NCBI GenBank assembly: GCA_934597165.1
Contig: CAKTQP010000022.1
Span: 1-31,827 of the forward strand
Source of the DNA: an uncultured Oscillospiraceae bacterium
Lineage (GTDB): Bacteria > Bacillota > Clostridia > Oscillospirales > Oscillospiraceae
Length of the DNA stretch: 31,827 nt
Direction of reading: 5' to 3'
The position numbers and the translations under genes are program-made. Shown piece after piece: positions 16,642 through 22,439 of the stretch; position 1 is the stretch's first letter; every line of letters begins with the position of its first letter. The notes under the pieces were generated by a model. It worked only from the letters and a program-made list of their open reading frames with translations, did no database searches and was not told the origin of the DNA.

Positions 16642-17112
16642 TTAGCACTCCACCTCCTGTCCAGCCGTGCTCTCCCACGGCCATGGGCCGTCCAGCCACG
16701 TGTAACGGTCGTCCGCCGCCGCGTCTGTCTGCCGGATGGGGCCGTTGGCCTCCACGTAGGCGGCGTAGCAGCTTTCGGCCAGGGCGCTGTACTTCTGGAA
16801 CAGGGCGAACGCCTCCTGGTCGTCCTGGTGGGTGTCCAGGTACAGCCCCAGCTCGTGGACCACAAACCCCAGGGCTTGCAGCTCGGTCAGGGGCGTCTTG
16901 GGCACCGCCGTGCCCACCGTCTTCAGGTGGAAGGGCAGGTTCAGGCCGGGGAACAGGGTGCCCTGGCTCAGGGCCTCTTGGGAACTGTACTTGGACGCGT
17001 TATTCTGTTGGAAGGGGACATAGGGGACCGCCAGCGGCGCGCAGTCGGGCATGGTGCCGAAGTCTCGGGGGCACGCCGCCGGCTGGTTGGGTTGTTTACA
17101 GCTCAATTCCAT
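16642..17112 (-). CDS. cotJAB: Fused spore coat protein CotJA-CotJB
   Basis: A 156-residue protein joining two normally separate coat proteins. Residues ~20-62 match CotJA (MPDCAPLAVPYVPFQQ, EALSQGTLFPGLNLPF). Residues ~73-150 match CotJB (LQALGFVVHELGLYLDTHQDDQEAF, then ANGPI and the C-terminal DGPWPWE). The encoded protein should be deposited in the spore coat by the mother cell; in Bacillus the cotJ operon depends on sigma-E. The start is ATG 17112 with AAAGGAGCG upstream. Its stop codon TAA directly abuts the ATG of the cotJC fragment, so they formed one operon. Confidence 0.88.
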   Translation of the reverse strand: MELSCKQPNQPAACPRDFGTMPDCAPLAVPYVPFQQNNASKYSSQEALSQGTLFPGLNLPFHLKTVGTAVPKTPLTELQALGFVVHELGLYLDTHQDDQEAFALFQKYSALAESCYAAYVEANGPIRQTDAAADDRYTWLDGPWPWESTAGQEVEC

Positions 17113-17276
17113 CGCTCCTTTCTATGGAAGAGAAAACCAGTCCTTCGACCGTTTTCCCTCCATTCTATGCCCGACCCGTCCCGGCGTGCGTCCGCGTCCC
17201 AGGAAAAGCCTTCTCATGGGGCGGTTTCTGTGCTACAATGAAAGAACGTCGCATAGGCTTGTTTCGGTGATGTGAA

Positions 17277-17972
17277 ATGAACAAAGTGATGCGATTATTC
17301 CTTTTTTTACTCTTCTTTTTGACCTTATCCTACTGCCTCTACCAGCTGGCTCAGACCAGCACCGCCGCTTCCGCTGCCACCTGTGCCCGATACCCGCAAC
17401 AGACGTTGATCTTGGACGCCGGCCACGGCGGGGAGGACGGGGGTGCGGTGTCGCTGTCCGGGGTGCCGGAGAGCGGCATCAACCTGTCCATCGTGCTGAA
17501 GGTGGATCAGCTGGCGGGTCTGTACGGCGTGCGCACCAAACTGACCCGGGACACGGACACCTCCATCGCGGACAGCTCCGCCAAGACCCTGCGGGAGAAG
17601 AAGCGCAGCGACCTGTACAACCGGGCGGCGCTGGTGAACGAGACGCCGGGTGCGGTGCTGCTCAGCGTCCACCAGAACAACCACTCGGCCAAATCCGCCA
17701 GCGGTGCGCAGGTGTTCTTCCACAACGATGATGAGAGCATCCTGTGGGCACAGCACACCCAGCTGTTATTGCGGGAGACCCTTGGCACCGACCCCAAGCG
17801 GGAGGCCACCAGGATAGCCAAAAAAGTCTACTTAATGAACCACATCAACTGCCGTGCCATCCTGGTGGAGTGCGGGTTCTTGTCCAACCCCAAGGAGGAT
17901 CAGCTGCTGCAGCAGGAGGACTATCAGACCAAGCTGGCCATGGTGCTCATGAGCGCCTATCTGACCAGCTGA
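17277..17972 (+). CDS. cwlD: N-acetylmuramoyl-L-alanine amidase CwlD
   Basis: A 231-residue zinc amidase of the Amidase_3 family. An N-terminal membrane segment or signal (residues ~5-24) is followed by a catalytic domain with the zinc ligands in DAGHGGEDGG and ESGINL, SVHQNNH, and the catalytic glutamate in VECGFLSNP. CwlD acts during sporulation to help make muramic delta-lactam in the spore cortex, recognised later by germination lytic enzymes. Divergence from the cotJ genes makes a small sporulation cluster. The ribosome site before ATG 17277 is weak. Confidence 0.9.
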   Translation: MNKVMRLFLFLLFFLTLSYCLYQLAQTSTAASAATCARYPQQTLILDAGHGGEDGGAVSLSGVPESGINLSIVLKVDQLAGLYGVRTKLTRDTDTSIADSSAKTLREKKRSDLYNRAALVNETPGAVLLSVHQNNHSAKSASGAQVFFHNDDESILWAQHTQLLLRETLGTDPKREATRIAKKVYLMNHINCRAILVECGFLSNPKEDQLLQQEDYQTKLAMVLMSAYLTS

Positions 17973-17994
17973 CCAACGGAAGCGAGTGACACCG

Positions 17995-19365
17995 ATGAAA
18001 GCAAAGACCATCTTTTTCTGTACCGAATGTGGCAACGAGTTCCCCAAATGGCAGGGACGCTGTCCCGCCTGCGGCAACTGGAACACCATCGTGGAGCAGC
18101 CGTCTGAGCGGGTGCGGGGCAGTGCCAAGCCCGCTGTAGGCGGCCTGCACAGCCGTCCCCAGGCCAAGCGGCTCAGCGAGATCGAGGACTCGGAGGAGCT
18201 GCGTTTCCAGACCGGCATGGGGGAGTTAGACCACGTGCTGGGTGGCGGTGCAGTTCAAGGATCCCTGGTGCTCATCGGCGGCGCGCCGGGCATCGGGAAA
18301 TCCACGCTGATGTTGCAGATTTGTGACCATTTGTGTCAGTTTGCCACGGTTTTGTATGTCTCCGGTGAGGAATCTGCCCGACAGATCAAGCTCCGCGCCG
18401 ACCGGCTGGACATCCGCTGCAAGGACCTTTATATCCTGGCGGAGAACAACCTAGAGGCCATTCTGGACGCGGTGGAAGAGGTCAAACCGCAGATTTTGAT
18501 CGTGGACTCTATGCAGACCATCCTGACGGGCAAATCTGACTCCATGCCCGGCAGCATCGCCCAGGTGAAGCAGTGTACCATGGCGCTGATGGAGCTGGCC
18601 AAGGGGGCGGGGGTCACCGTGTTCGTCATCGGCCACATCAACAAGGAAGGTTCCATCGCCGGGCCCAAGGTGCTGGAGCACATGGTGGACTGCGTGCTGA
18701 CCTTTGAGGGGGAGGCACACCAGTCCTATCGGATTTTGCGTGCGGTGAAGAACCGGTTCGGCGCCACCAACGAGATCGGCGTCTTTGAGATGCTGGACAA
18801 GGGCTTGGTAGAGGTGCCCAACCCGTCGGAAATGCTCCTGAGCGGACGCCCCACCGGCACGCCGGGCACCTGCGTGACTTGCGTGATGGAAGGGGTGCGG
18901 CCGGTGCTGGCGGAGGTCCAAGCGCTGGTGGCACCCTCCGGGTTTGCGTCGCCTCGGCGCACCAGCAACGGGGTGGACTACAACCGTGCCATGCTGCTGC
19001 TGGCAGTGCTGGAAAAAAGAGGTGGGTTCAACGTGGGTGGCCACGACGCCTACATCAACGTCATCGGCGGCCTGAGCCTGGGGGAACCGGCGGCGGACTT
19101 GGCCACCATCCTGGCGGTGGCGTCCAGCATGAGCGGCCGACCGGTGCCGGACGAGCTGGCGGCCATCGGGGAAGTGGGTCTGACCGGCGAGCTGCGGACG
19201 GTGAACGCTCTGGATCAGCGGCTAGCCGAGGTGCATCGGCTGGGGTTCACACAGTGTATGCTGCCGGCGCGGAACAGTCGGAAGCTGCCGGAGTTGCCAG
19301 GGCTGCGGCTGATTCCCGTGAAGAACATCCGAGAGGCGCTGGACTTGCTGCGGAACGGGATTTGA
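17995..19365 (+). CDS. radA: DNA repair protein RadA
   Basis: A 456-residue RadA, a DnaB-like motor that drives branch migration in recombinational repair. The N-terminal C4 zinc finger (C9, C12, C23, C26) is followed by the RecA-type ATPase with Walker A GGAPGIGKST. Then come Walker B ILIVDSMQT, the RadA-specific KNRFG motif, and a C-terminal Lon-protease-like domain (LGEPAADLATILAVASS, AAIGEVGLTGELR). Length is normal. I chose ATG 17995 over GTG 17986 to match the usual short N terminus. The gene starts 22 nt after cwlD, so cotranscription is possible. Confidence 0.96.
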   Translation: MKAKTIFFCTECGNEFPKWQGRCPACGNWNTIVEQPSERVRGSAKPAVGGLHSRPQAKRLSEIEDSEELRFQTGMGELDHVLGGGAVQGSLVLIGGAPGIGKSTLMLQICDHLCQFATVLYVSGEESARQIKLRADRLDIRCKDLYILAENNLEAILDAVEEVKPQILIVDSMQTILTGKSDSMPGSIAQVKQCTMALMELAKGAGVTVFVIGHINKEGSIAGPKVLEHMVDCVLTFEGEAHQSYRILRAVKNRFGATNEIGVFEMLDKGLVEVPNPSEMLLSGRPTGTPGTCVTCVMEGVRPVLAEVQALVAPSGFASPRRTSNGVDYNRAMLLLAVLEKRGGFNVGGHDAYINVIGGLSLGEPAADLATILAVASSMSGRPVPDELAAIGEVGLTGELRTVNALDQRLAEVHRLGFTQCMLPARNSRKLPELPGLRLIPVKNIREALDLLRNGI

Positions 19366-19374
19366 CGCTCGGTG

Positions 19375-19403
19375 TTGACCGGGCGAGCGTGTTATATTAT
19401 AAT
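19375..19403 (+). promoter_or_regulatory. Strong promoter for the small gene after radA
   Basis: TTGACC (19375-19380), 17-bp spacer, TATAAT (19398-19403). A start near 19410 would give a leader of about 100 nt containing a hairpin and the first AAAAGTCAACAAAAT site. Confidence 0.85.
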
Positions 19404-19415
19404 GTAGGGAAGCGT

Positions 19416-19438
19416 GGACGGTGAGCAGCCGTCCTTTT
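19416..19438 (+). terminator. Short GC hairpin with T-run, attenuator or radA terminator
   Basis: GGACGG-TGAGCAG-CCGTCC followed by TTTTCCC. It lies after radA but also only about 6 nt downstream of the expected transcript start of the next gene. It may terminate radA transcription, act as an attenuator, or stabilise the 5' end of the small-gene messenger. Confidence 0.55.
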
Positions 19439-19450
19439 CCCGCTGTGGGA

Positions 19451-19480
19451 AAAAGTCAACAAAATCTGACGTTTTGGAAG
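19451..19480 (+). repeat. Xer-like site A
   Basis: It begins with AAAAGTCAACAAAAT (19451-19465), identical at 15 of 15 positions to sites B and C. The right half is CTGACGTTTTGGAAG, so only the TTTTG core of the other arm is kept and the spacing is one base longer. It lies in the leader of the small gene. Possibly a degenerate dif-like recombination half-site or a protein-binding operator. Confidence 0.65.
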
Positions 19481-19507
19481 GTTACACCTGGAAAGGGGAG
19501 GAATCTC

Positions 19508-19723
19508 ATGGCCAACAACGGCGCTTTTATCGACAAGGGGACGCTTTTGGCGCAGCTGGAGTGGATGTGGGACGGCGGCACCCAGTACGACCGGTTTCGC
19601 ACCCAGGCGGAGATCGACGCCTACAACGCCGCCCTCCGAGATGTGACCCAGCGTATCAAGACCATGCCCACTCGCTGCGTCACCAACAGCTGGACTGGCA
19701 TCCAGCGGCGTTCGCCCAAGTGA
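19508..19723 (+). CDS. Small conserved protein, family paralogue 1, unknown function
   Basis: A 71-residue protein starting at ATG 19508 with a strong AAAGGGGAGG site. It shares with the product of 21245-21502 the pattern N-x-GAF(I/V)-x-K near the N terminus, LLxxLE, and a C-terminal MPTxC...GIxRRxP (visible here as GAFIDKGTLLAQLE and MPTRCVTNSWTGIQRRSPK). The rest is helical and charged. I do not recognise the family. Having copies both at the chromosomal Xer locus and inside the replicative element suggests a role tied to the site or element, for instance DNA binding; this is inference. Confidence 0.75.
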   Translation: MANNGAFIDKGTLLAQLEWMWDGGTQYDRFRTQAEIDAYNAALRDVTQRIKTMPTRCVTNSWTGIQRRSPK

Positions 19724-19853
19724 GTCCGGCGGAATGATTCGCCACATAAAATAAAACCGTCTTTCTGTCACACTGATAGATGTTCTCAAACCAGGCTGTC
19801 AAATAGGACAATGCCTAGGGGAACGTAGGGACACGGCAAAAAGGCGGAGAAAC

Positions 19854-19882
19854 AAAAGTCAACAAAATACGTGTTTTGTTTA
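19854..19882 (+). repeat. Xer-like site B (left edge of element)
   Basis: AAAAGTCAACAAAAT at 19854-19868, then ACGT and the right arm GTTTTGTTTAT. The left arm GTCAACAAAAT is identical to site C and the right arm matches it through TTTTGTT. The 11-4-11 layout is compatible with a tyrosine-recombinase core site. Confidence 0.75.
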
Positions 19883-19902
19883 TCTTACGAATGAATTATA
19901 AT
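19874..19902 (+). promoter_or_regulatory. Possible promoter overlapping site B
   Basis: TATAAT at 19897-19902 inside the palindrome GAATTATAATTC. A weak -35 (TTTTGT, 19874-19879) 17 bp upstream falls in the right arm of site B, so site-specific recombination could change this promoter. It points toward rep. Confidence 0.5.
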
Positions 19903-19908
19903 TCAGTA

Positions 19909-19937
19909 AGTAAACAAAATATCTTATTTTGTTGTTG
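19909..19937 (+). repeat. Additional dif-like palindrome beside site B
   Basis: GTAAACAAAAT - ATCTT - ATTTTGTTGTT, an inverted repeat sharing ACAAAAT / ATTTTGTT with sites B and C but lacking the AAAAGTC prefix. It may be an accessory recombinase-binding or regulatory site. Confidence 0.45.
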
Positions 19938-19942
19938 GCGAC

Positions 19943-19998
19943 TGGCTTTTTGGGCGCGGAGCGGCCCGTTCCGCTATAGCGGAGCGCCCAAAAAGCCA
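19943..19998. repeat. Large inverted repeat, candidate single-strand origin
   Basis: Perfect 15-bp arms TGGCTTTTTGGGCGC (19943-19957) and GCGCCCAAAAAGCCA (19984-19998) enclose a 26-nt loop that itself contains GGAGCGG/CCGCT pairing. Rolling-circle elements need such structures for lagging-strand priming; assignment as sso is inference from position. Confidence 0.6.
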
Positions 19999-20242
19999 CA
20001 AAGCCATGTACTTTTATATCAGCGGGAGGCGCGTGCGGCCTGGCCTGGCGTCCTCCGAGCGCCCTATGGGACGAGGCACCGCCTGGCACCAAACCCGCAG
20101 GAACGCCGCGCCGAACCGCCAGAAAAGCACTAACAGAGTCCCATGGCCGGGCAGGCCATAAGCGCAGGACGAGCTTGCGAGCCTCCGGAGCGTTGGCCAG
20201 TGACCGGTGCCCGGCCGTGGGACGTCGATGAGGGCGGAGAGA

Positions 20243-20306
20243 GCACGCGCCACGAAGTGGGCGCGTGCGAGACGCGCGCGTACGCGGTCAGTTGCGTAGG
20301 CAACTG
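20243..20306. repeat. Two perfect hairpins in the origin region
   Basis: GCACGCGCC (20243-20251) pairs with GGCGCGTGC (20260-20268) across 8 nt, and CAGTTGC (20289-20295) pairs with GCAACTG (20300-20306) across GTAG. Both lie upstream of rep in non-coding DNA. Confidence 0.65.
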
Positions 20307-20307
20307 G

Positions 20308-20567
20308 CGCGGAGCGCCGCGCGCTCAGCCATTCTTGGCTGTGTGCGCGCTACTTGATAGTAGGACAGTATTACGTCACGGTCATGCTCCATGTTCGATG
20401 CTCGTTTTATTGCTCCTGTCCAAAAATCAGATGTTTGTTTCCCGTGCCGCGTGCGCCAATATCCCGATGGTTGGTGTGAGGAATTGATTGCAGACCGGCC
20501 AATATTTGCCAGTGAACCAGGGCTGGAGCCGTGTGGAAAATCTGAAAGTAAGGCGCGGCGCTCCGCG
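20308..20567. repeat. 15-bp inverted repeat flanking origin and rep start
   Basis: CGCGGAGCGCCGCGC at 20308-20322 is the exact reverse complement of GCGCGGCGCTCCGCG at 20553-20567, the latter within the rep coding region. The pair brackets the putative nick site and the rep start. Confidence 0.5.
20349..20373 (+). other. Putative double-strand origin (nick site) of the Rep element
   Basis: CTACT-TGAT-AGTAG forms a small hairpin (20349-20362) presenting CTTGATA, the core cleaved as CTTG|ATA in phiX174 and pC194-type origins. Eight to eighteen bases later is CAGTATTAC (20365-20373), which fits the NANTATTAC nonamer of CRESS-type origins. The first match fits the Rep type better. Predicted cleavage would be between 20355 and 20356, 35 nt before the rep ATG. 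Confidence 0.55.
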
Positions 20568-21239
20568 CGCCGTAAGGACAATTTGTCTCGCTCTGCTCGG
20601 CGTGCTGCTGCTGCGCTGCGGCGGTTATGTCATGCTGCGGAGCTGTCGTATTTTGTGACGCTGACCTTGGACGCTGATTGTGTCGACCGGTATGACGTGC
20701 GCTCCGTGGTCAATCAGATGTCGCGCTGGTGTGACAATCGTGTGCGCAGGAAAGGGTTGGTGTACATCCTGGTGCCTGAGCTGCACAAGGATGGTGCGCT
20801 GCATTTCCATGGGTTTTTCAACTCAGCTCTGCCGGTGGAAGATTCCGGTACGGTTGTACCTCCCGAAGGTGGTAGGCCGCGCAAGCCACGGAGCAAGCGG
20901 CAGCGCGATCAGTGGCTTGCTGGTGGTGGTCATGTGGTGTACAATCTGCCTGACTGGTCGCTGGGATTCACGACTGCGATTGAGCTGTATGGTGATTATG
21001 GCAAAGCTGTCAATTATATCCTGAAATATGTGACCAAACAGTCAGTTGATGGTAAAATTGGTGGTAGATGGTATTACCATGGAGGCGCATTCGCCGAACC
21101 GGTTACGCATTATCTCGACATTACGTTGACTGACCTGCTCCCAGAAGGGGGCACTGGATTCCCCCAGGATTACTATATATTTGAGATCCCTGCCGCCAAT
21201 CTGGTGATGGCGCGGCGTGAATACTATGTAGGACGGTGA
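20391..21239 (+). CDS. rep: HUH-family rolling-circle replication initiator
   Basis: A 282-residue Rep. Motif 1 is FVTLTL (88-93), motif 2 is HKDGALHFHGFF with the metal-binding H138-x-H140, and motif 3 is YILKYVTK with Y209 and Y213. The Y-x-x-K-Y form is that of phiX174 gpA-like superfamily I Reps, which use two tyrosines. The N-terminal region has CFPC and a basic RSARRKDNLSRSARR segment that may bind DNA. It should nick the origin and prime rolling-circle replication. No good ribosome site precedes ATG 20391. Codon use is more relaxed and AT-richer than host genes. It is not accompanied by capsid or mobilisation genes. Confidence 0.88.
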   Translation: MFDARFIAPVQKSDVCFPCRVRQYPDGWCEELIADRPIFASEPGLEPCGKSESKARRSARRKDNLSRSARRAAAALRRLCHAAELSYFVTLTLDADCVDRYDVRSVVNQMSRWCDNRVRRKGLVYILVPELHKDGALHFHGFFNSALPVEDSGTVVPPEGGRPRKPRSKRQRDQWLAGGGHVVYNLPDWSLGFTTAIELYGDYGKAVNYILKYVTKQSVDGKIGGRWYYHGGAFAEPVTHYLDITLTDLLPEGGTGFPQDYYIFEIPAANLVMARREYYVGR

Positions 21240-21244
21240 TTGTT

Positions 21245-21502
21245 GTGTTAAATTCTGGTGCTTTCGTAAATAAGAGTGATTTGCTGGAATATCTTGAGAA
21301 GCGTCTGAGCTACTTCATCCTGGCGGGTGAGTATGAGTTAGAACCGAGTCTGCCTGAAAGTTCCAGGAAACGCCTGGTGCTCGAGTATCGCCAACTTCTG
21401 GAATGGGTGCGCAGGATGCCCACCCATTGTATGATGGCAGATATTGGTATAAAACGCCGCAAGCCGATGGATGATTCCGGTGACGGGTCGGACTATGTGT
21501 AA
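21245..21502 (+). CDS. Small conserved protein, family paralogue 2, unknown function
   Basis: An 85-residue protein, related to the 71-residue product of 19508-19723: both begin M-x-N-x-GAF(I/V)-x-K, contain LLxxLE, and end with MPTxC...GIxRRxP (here MPTHCMMADIGIKRRKP). I prefer GTG 21245, 8 nt after AGGACGG and aligning with the paralogue's start; GTG 21236, overlapping the rep stop, is the alternative. It is coupled to rep and followed by a strong terminator, so rep and this gene form one unit. A regulator or accessory DNA-binding protein of replication or integration is possible but unproven. Confidence 0.75.
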   Translation: MLNSGAFVNKSDLLEYLEKRLSYFILAGEYELEPSLPESSRKRLVLEYRQLLEWVRRMPTHCMMADIGIKRRKPMDDSGDGSDYV

Positions 21503-21532
21503 CGCCAGGGGGCACGTCCCCTGGCGTTTTTT
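21501..21532 (+). terminator. Strong terminator after the rep operon
   Basis: A perfect 10-bp stem ACGCCAGGGG / CCCCTGGCGT with a 6-nt loop and TTTTTT, overlapping the small gene's stop. Confidence 0.92.
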
Positions 21533-21603
21533 ACCATCTTCGCACACCTCTCTCACGCTCTGGGAATTTTGAAAAATAATGGTTCGATTTTACTTTTTTC
21601 GGA

Positions 21604-21635
21604 TTGACAATTCACGCCAGGTTTGGTAGGATAAT
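21604..21635 (+). promoter_or_regulatory. Likely promoter of the minimal recombinase gene
   Basis: TTGACA (21604-21609) followed by TAGGATAAT (21627-21635). The -10 is either TAGGAT at 17 bp or GATAAT at 20 bp. It lies in the gap after the rep terminator and points to the recombinase. Confidence 0.6.
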
Positions 21636-21701
21636 ACTTGCAGGACATGGAAAATTATTGCCGTTTTGTCTCTGTCTGTATTGATTCTATCATAGGCCAG
21701 G

Positions 21702-21730
21702 TGCCCGTGGGTCACACCCACGGGCATTTT
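21702..21730 (+). terminator. Attenuator-like hairpin in the recombinase leader
   Basis: A perfect 11-bp stem TGCCCGTGGGT / ACCCACGGGCA with a 3-nt CAC loop, followed by TTTTCC. It lies between the promoter at 21604 and the GTG start at 21748, so most transcripts may stop here and recombinase expression could be conditional. Confidence 0.7.
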
Positions 21731-21747
21731 CCTTAGGTGGTGATTGT

Positions 21748-22266
21748 GTGAAAACCGAGTATATTTTGAACGAGTCGATGGAGCGCGTCCTGGGCGTCCT
21801 CACCCCGTCAAACCGGCTGGTCATGCGCGTGGCTTTACATACTGGTCTGCGTGTTGGTGACGTCCTGGCGCTCCGTCCTGCGCAGCTGCGCAGGCAATTT
21901 TATGTCGTGGAATCCAAAACAGGGAAGCGGCGTCGGGTTAATCTGACCGATGAGCTGCTCGCTGATCTGCTTGTTCATGCCGGTTCCCAGTGGGTGTTCC
22001 CGCATCGGTGCGACCCGACGCGCCATCGGACGCGGCAGGCTGTTTGGTCTGATGTCAAGCGCGCTGCGCGCGCTTATCGCCTTCCGGCCAACGTCGCGCC
22101 TCATACGGCGCGCAAAATGTACGCCGTGGAGCTGATGAACCGCTATGGCGACATTGAGCGCGTCCGGCGCGCGCTCAACCATTCTTCTGCGTCCGTTACG
22201 GTGCTGTATGCCTGTGCCGATAAGCTGGTGCGGCAGGGGAGGCGTAAAAAAGGGCGTTCCTGGTGA
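21748..22266 (+). CDS. Minimal tyrosine recombinase (catalytic domain only)
   Basis: A 172-residue protein starting at GTG 21748 after AGGTGGTG. It contains the whole catalytic set of tyrosine recombinases: R35 (HTGLRVGDVL), K57 (SKTGKRRRV), H119-x-x-R122 (PHTARK), H145 (LNHSS) and nucleophile Y154 (VLYA). The N-terminal core-binding (SAM-like) domain of about 100 residues is absent although the gene has its own start and leader, so this is a short class rather than a truncation. It may integrate or excise the element, alone or with the host Xer. Composition matches rep, not the host. Confidence 0.85.
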   Translation: MKTEYILNESMERVLGVLTPSNRLVMRVALHTGLRVGDVLALRPAQLRRQFYVVESKTGKRRRVNLTDELLADLLVHAGSQWVFPHRCDPTRHRTRQAVWSDVKRAARAYRLPANVAPHTARKMYAVELMNRYGDIERVRRALNHSSASVTVLYACADKLVRQGRRKKGRSW

Positions 22267-22279
22267 AAACAGGAACGCC
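22253..22279 (-). terminator. Inverted repeat over the recombinase stop, possible - strand terminator
   Basis: GGCGTTCCTG (22253-22262) and CAGGAACGCC (22270-22279) form a perfect 10-bp stem. On the + strand no T-run follows; on the - strand the stem is followed by CTTTTTT. It could end a transcript coming leftward from the GC-rich region. Confidence 0.5.
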
Positions 22280-22314
22280 AGTGGGGGGAGCTGCCTTGGC
22301 TACTATTCGCCGTG

Positions 22315-22368
22315 GATGCCACTCCTGTCAAGGCTTTAAGCGTAGCGTGCCTTGACTGGTGTGGCATC
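22315..22368. repeat. Long imperfect inverted repeat after the recombinase
   Basis: Arms of 20 bases at 22315-22334 and 22349-22368 pair at 18 positions around a 14-nt loop (TTTAAGCGTAGCGT). The stem begins GATGCCAC and ends GTGGCATC. No gene covers it. It could be a recombinase-binding site, an origin structure or an RNA stem. Confidence 0.6.
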
Positions 22369-22401
22369 TATGGCATACTTGTGGCCTGGCAGCCCTTCCC
22401 A

Positions 22402-22431
22402 TTGACCGATGCGTTTCGGTCGTGGTATAAT
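22402..22431 (+). promoter_or_regulatory. Strong promoter reading into a gene-free GC-rich region
   Basis: TTGACC (22402-22407), 18-bp spacer, TATAAT (22426-22431). The next 430 bases before xer contain no credible gene, so the product is either a non-coding RNA or a long leader for the Xer gene. Confidence 0.75.
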
Positions 22432-22439
22432 ATCGCATT

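Larger units (their letters stand above)
19724..20390. other. Gene-free region with origin-like secondary structure
   Basis: About 670 bases with no convincing gene. It holds Xer-like site B, a promoter, a second dif-like palindrome, a large inverted repeat, several GC hairpins and the putative nicking site just before rep. The short open frames here have low-complexity translations and no ribosome sites. Base composition jumps from AT-rich (to about 19935) to very GC-rich. Confidence 0.7.

Noticed and set aside
19876..20487. Two short frames (19876-20133 and 20143-20487) upstream of rep
   Set aside because: No ribosome sites or recognisable domains; they cross large inverted repeats and overlap the rep start.
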